Assembly: GCA_002722385.1 (NCBI GenBank)
Contig: PBLR01000019.1
Location: 1 to 20,829, forward strand
Length of the DNA stretch: 20,829 nt
DNA from: SAR116 cluster bacterium
GTDB taxonomy: Bacteria > Pseudomonadota > Alphaproteobacteria > Puniceispirillales > Puniceispirillaceae
Reading direction: 5' to 3'
Both the position numbers and the translations under genes were made by a program. Positions 17,924 through 20,829 of this stretch are shown one piece after another. Every line of letters begins with the position of its first letter. The first letter of the stretch is position 1. The notes beneath the pieces are model-generated. The model was not told the origin of the DNA and ran no database searches. It saw nothing but the letters and a program-made list of their open reading frames with translations.

Positions 17924-17942
17924 GTTTGAACTCAATCTAAAC
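17924..17942. promoter_or_regulatory. candidate Irr/Fur-type operator between irr and katG
   Basis: The sequence GTTTGAACTCAATCTAAAC is a 19-base imperfect dyad (6 of 9 pairs, with perfect GTTT/AAAC ends). Read on the minus strand it partly resembles the reported iron control element of Irr (TTTAGAA-N3-TTCTAAA): 10 of 14 positions by my count. It lies about 138-156 bases before the katG ATG and just after the irr stop. This is a pattern match only. Confidence 0.4.
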
Positions 17943-17959
17943 TAGCAAAGCTCAGTTTT

Positions 17960-18391
17960 TCACAAGCCGGATTTACGGATTCTGATGGTCAGCTCCACCG
18001 CGTCCAGAACATAGCCATCCGGGAGTGCGGGCAGTTGGCCCATATGAACAGAGCCGGTATGGATATCGGTCAGCTCGCCAGTGTCGACATTCAAAAAATG
18101 ATGATGTTCATGAAGGTTGGTATCATAGACCAGCGTATCACCGCCGCCATGTACCTCGCTCAACAGACCGGCATCACAAAATTGTCTTAATGTATTGTAG
18201 ACAGTCCCGCGGGACAGTTTGTCAGCCCCGCATTTCAACTGCTCATAAACATCTTCCGGGCTGACATGGCGATCCTGGCCATCCAGCAACAACCTGGCCA
18301 GCCTGATCCGCTGTCGTGTCGGCCGCAAACCGTGGCGCCGCAGACGGGCCGCCATCTCTTGTGTTGAATTAGCAGTTTTGTTCATCGTCAT
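17960..18391 (-). CDS. irr: Fur-family transcriptional regulator, Irr-like
   Basis: A 143-residue regulator. The winged helix covers about residues 15-80: LRRHGLRPTRQRIRLARLLL, RHVSPEDVYEQL, and recognition region LSRGTVYNTLRQFCDAGLLSEV. The dimer and metal part has the triple histidine HEHHHFLN (His96-98) followed by VDTGELTDI. The pattern RHV...GTVYNTLRQF...HHHF fits Irr, the alphaproteobacterial iron/heme-responsive regulator. The CxxC zinc pairs of Fur and PerR are absent, and so is the N-terminal Cys-Pro heme motif of Bradyrhizobium Irr. A second ATG at 18385 has GGGG 8 bases upstream and may be the true start. Its target is probably the adjacent katG. PerR-like peroxide sensing is an alternative. 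Confidence 0.82.
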   Translation of the reverse strand: MTMNKTANSTQEMAARLRRHGLRPTRQRIRLARLLLDGQDRHVSPEDVYEQLKCGADKLSRGTVYNTLRQFCDAGLLSEVHGGGDTLVYDTNLHEHHHFLNVDTGELTDIHTGSVHMGQLPALPDGYVLDAVELTIRIRKSGL

Positions 18392-18436
18392 CGCCCCGGA
18401 AAAATGAAGCGCAGAGCTGCATTTGTCAAGTCAGGC

Positions 18437-19405
18437 TCAAACGCGCCTGTGGTTCAGATGCTGATTTGTGATGGCTAGACCCGCGCCCAGCAGGCCAGCC
18501 TGTTCAGCCTGTTCCTGTTCGATCAGATAGACAGGAACAGCACCTACATAATCTGAATAAGCACCATGATCAGCCAGCCGTTCCAGAAACTGACTTTCTG
18601 GCAGAAACCGCTTCAGCTTTGGCGCAATCCCTCCTGAGATATACACCCCCTGGCGTGCGCCAGTGCTTAAAATACCATTGGCAATGAAATTCGCCAGAAG
18701 ATTAAAAAACAGGATGATGGCTGTGCGGGCTTTATCGTTATCTTCTGCGGTTTCGGCAATTTGTCTGGCGGTCATAGGCACGTCATGCGGTGCCAAAAAC
18801 TGGTAGAGATATTCAAGCCCGCGGCCCGAAAGACAACTCTCAAACGAGACCACTTCTTCTTTGCTGCGCAGAAACGCCGGCAGGTCAGCCGGATCATCAC
18901 CGCGCAAAGCCAGCAGCCCGTTGCCGCATTCTGTTTCCAGCGGGCACCAGCCCTCATTCACAGGCAGGATGGCCGCAAAGCCAAGGCCGGTTCCGGCCCC
19001 CAGCACCAGAATAGGTGTGTTCGGATAAGGTGTTCCGTACCGCACCACAGTCAGCGCCTGTTGGCTTAAGTAAGGCGGTACAAGGGCCTGAGCGGTAAAA
19101 TCATTGATGACAGTCAATGAGGATAGATGAAAACGGGTCTTAATCTCCTGTTTGACAAAAGACCAGCTGTTATTCGTGAAGCTGACTTCTGCACCATCAA
19201 CCGGTCCGGCCACAGCAAGTGACATTCTGTCAGGCGTGATCTGTATGCTCTTGCAATAATGGGCCAGCGCATCTGCCATGCTCGGAAAATCAGCACAGGC
19301 GTAACGGGCGATATGTAACAGGATGCCTGCCCCAGAGGCAGCTTCATCTGGCTGATAACAGGCAAACCGTGCATTTGTGCCGCCAATATCTGCAACGATA
19401 TCCAT
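18437..19405 (-). CDS. glk: glucokinase (Glk family)
   Basis: A 322-residue ATP-dependent sugar kinase of the E. coli Glk type (321 residues). The phosphate motif is DIGGTNARF (6-14). The sugar-site residues follow E. coli with an offset of 2: Asn101 and Asp102 in VINDFTA, Glu159 in LETECGN and Glu189 in FESCLSGRGL. The expected His (His160 in E. coli) is Asn162 here. GAGTGLGFA and GVYISGGIAPKL are the later ATPase blocks. The ATG at 19405 has AGGA 6 bases upstream. A longer frame to 19468 would add 21 residues that overlap the transporter gene, and is unlikely. It starts 4 bases after the transporter stop, so the two form an operon. Confidence 0.92.
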   Translation of the reverse strand: MDIVADIGGTNARFACYQPDEAASGAGILLHIARYACADFPSMADALAHYCKSIQITPDRMSLAVAGPVDGAEVSFTNNSWSFVKQEIKTRFHLSSLTVINDFTAQALVPPYLSQQALTVVRYGTPYPNTPILVLGAGTGLGFAAILPVNEGWCPLETECGNGLLALRGDDPADLPAFLRSKEEVVSFESCLSGRGLEYLYQFLAPHDVPMTARQIAETAEDNDKARTAIILFFNLLANFIANGILSTGARQGVYISGGIAPKLKRFLPESQFLERLADHGAYSDYVGAVPVYLIEQEQAEQAGLLGAGLAITNQHLNHRRV

Positions 19406-19409
19406 CGCT

Positions 19410-20324
19410 CTATCCTTTCGTCTCCGCATTCGCTGCTGGCGGCTTTTGTCTGGACAGAAGCAACTCACGCCGCGCGATATATACGGTCGAGCCGAAAATA
19501 ATACTGGCCCCTACCCATGTCCAGATATCACTGAGCTCAGTGAATAAAATCCAGCCAATCAAGGCGGCAAAGGGCAGGCGTGCATAATCAATCGCTGATA
19601 CAAATGAGGCATCCGCCAGCCCATAGGCCCTGGCCAGTGCAAAATGGCCGATGGCGGCACAGGGGCCAAACCCCACCAGCCATAACCAGAGCTCAGCTTC
19701 AGGCCAGCTCCACACAGACAAGGCAGGTATCAGGGCCATTGGGGTCATCAAAAGGTTTGAATAAAATACAATTGTCAGTGCAGAATCGCGGGCGGTCAGG
19801 GATTTGATGAGAAGCATGGTCACCCCCATCGCCAGAGCTGAGCTCATCGCTAGCCCATGGCCTAAATTCAGGTCAGCAAAGCCTGGCCGGACGATAATCA
19901 AGGCCCCGCACAGACTGATCAGGATCGCGGTGATCCGGCGCAGCCTGACAATTTCGCCTAAAAACACCAGCGCCCCGATGGTGGTGAAGATTGGGGCCAG
20001 AAAGCTTAATGCGGTTTGTTCATCAATCGGAATATAGGCAACAGCAAAAAACCATAACCACATAGCACAGATGCCGTTCGCAGACCGGACCATATGCAAT
20101 TTAAATTGTGGTGTTTTTAATTTCTCCAGCCCTGCATGAAGCACGAAAGGCAACAGCGTGAGAAGAGCAATCAGCAGCCGCAGAAATACCGTTTGAAACG
20201 GGTGTAGTCCGGCCAAAGCCGCATGCCGTCCAATTGCCGCGATCATCGATAAGGCAAAACAGGCAAGCAGCATCCATAAGACAGCCAGTATTTGGGGTGA
20301 GCTAGAGGAAACCCTTACAATCAT
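19410..20324 (-). CDS. EamA/DMT-family transporter
   Basis: A 304-residue membrane protein with about ten hydrophobic helices in two EamA repeats. The first repeat begins ILAVLWMLLACFALSMIAAI and continues HPFQTVFLRLLIALLTLLPFVL, then AMWLWFFAVAYIPIDEQTALSFLAPIF. The second begins near GHGLAMSSALAMGVTMLLI and ends with SDIWTWVGASIIFGSTVYIARRE. The drug/metabolite superfamily exports or imports many small molecules, so the substrate is unknown. It is 4 bases upstream of glk and probably coupled to it. No clear Shine-Dalgarno is visible; a dyad lies just before the ATG. Confidence 0.88.
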   Translation of the reverse strand: MIVRVSSSSPQILAVLWMLLACFALSMIAAIGRHAALAGLHPFQTVFLRLLIALLTLLPFVLHAGLEKLKTPQFKLHMVRSANGICAMWLWFFAVAYIPIDEQTALSFLAPIFTTIGALVFLGEIVRLRRITAILISLCGALIIVRPGFADLNLGHGLAMSSALAMGVTMLLIKSLTARDSALTIVFYSNLLMTPMALIPALSVWSWPEAELWLWLVGFGPCAAIGHFALARAYGLADASFVSAIDYARLPFAALIGWILFTELSDIWTWVGASIIFGSTVYIARRELLLSRQKPPAANAETKG

Positions 20325-20621
20325 GCGCTATTAAGCCGACAGGCTGTCAGGCTTGTCCAGCATTAAATCCTTTGTTTTGAGGTGAGACCACACTTGTTCT
20401 GGGGATGATCTGACTAAGCAAACAGACGTTTTTTCTTCAATTTGAACACAATATTTTCGCTATGTATAACAATATAATTTCAGGTAATAGATGTATATTC
20501 TCCACTTTGTTATTATCTCACTTCTTCAAATGTTACTTAGGAAAAGGCGTTGATTTCTTATTACGGGTAACTGCCAGCTCTGCACAGGTCTTTCTGTTTT
20601 TCTGAAATTGTTTAACTGACT
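20325..20621. other. AT-rich intergenic region between the SDR gene and the transporter
   Basis: A 297-base gap without a supported gene. The part from about 20420 to 20560 is clearly richer in A and T than the rest of the window. It contains a TTCAA-T-TTGAA palindrome (20436-20446). Nearer the transporter is a GACAG-G-CTGTC dyad (20338-20348). It should hold the promoter of the transporter-glk pair, but I could not pick one with proper spacing. No terminator for the SDR gene is visible. Confidence 0.5.
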
Positions 20622-20829
20622 TTATTTCCGCAAAGCAGGCAGGCCTACACCTGTTGCTTCAAAGCCGCCATCAGCGGCCAATATCTGGCCGGTGATATAG
20701 CTGGCTTTCTCTGAGGCCAAAAATGCAATCGCTTCAGCAATTTCTGACTCGCTACCATAACGGTTCAGAGGTAGGGCGTCATGATAGGCATCGATGATAT
20801 CTTGCGTGTGCACCGCCATCGCCAGCTTG
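20622..20829 (-). CDS. short-chain dehydrogenase/reductase, C-terminal fragment
   Basis: The frame is open from the right edge of the window to a TAA at 20622, so only the last 69 or so residues are present. The pattern LPLNRYGSESEIAEAIAFLASEKASYITGQILAADGGF is the C-terminal signature of classical NAD(P)-dependent SDR enzymes, including the substrate-loop end and the closing GG. An in-frame ATG at 20819 is internal, because family members extend well beyond it and the frame continues upstream. The Rossmann glycine motif and the Tyr-x3-Lys catalytic pair would lie outside the window, so the substrate cannot be judged. Confidence 0.85.
   Translation of the reverse strand, partial: KLAMAVHTQDIIDAYHDALPLNRYGSESEIAEAIAFLASEKASYITGQILAADGGFEATGVGLPALRK

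Overview
The window looks like chromosomal DNA from an alphaproteobacterium. The evidence is gene content and order: addA next to trxA; the block aroA-cmk-rpsA-ihfB-lapA-trpF-trpB-trpA-accD-folC; a TIGR02300-type acidic 'FYDLN' protein beside a tRNA-Ala; an lptC-lptA-lptB operon preceded by a short RNase D; and an Irr-like Fur-family regulator. GC content looks close to one half, which with this content would suit a marine lineage such as SAR116 or a relative. That placement is inference from memory, not a search result.

Layout. Positions 1-968 (+) hold the 3' end of addA and then trxA. Positions 972-11006 (-) are a long housekeeping run, transcribed right to left: aroA, cmk, a terminator, rpsA, a terminator plus a new promoter, ihfB, a LapA-domain membrane protein, trpF, trpB, trpA, accD and folC. 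trxA and folC converge with only 3 bp between their stop codons. A divergent promoter region (about 11050-11160) separates aroA from the TIGR02300 gene and a tRNA-Ala(GGC) on the + strand. Positions 11852-15475 (-) carry a nitroreductase, a short RNase D, and lptC, lptA and lptB. Positions 15657-18391 (-) carry an Irr/Fur-like regulator followed by katG, which ends in a strong intrinsic terminator. Positions 18437-20324 (-) carry an EamA-family transporter and a glucokinase. After an AT-rich gap, the C-terminus of a short-chain dehydrogenase runs off the right edge.

How the genes work together. The left two thirds is core metabolism and information processing: DNA repair, thiol redox, folate, fatty acid, tryptophan, the shikimate pathway, CMP phosphorylation, ribosomal S1 and IHF. 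The right third covers LPS transport (lptBAC), peroxide and iron stress (irr-katG) and sugar phosphorylation (glk).

I found no mobile element, CRISPR array, phage gene or defence system, and nothing I would call a new biological system. The items most worth a second look are local: a TTG start for rpsA with a clear Shine-Dalgarno, a dyad between irr and katG, an Asn replacing the usual glucose-binding His in glucokinase, dyads near two promoter or leader regions, and the unknown-function acidic protein beside the tRNA.
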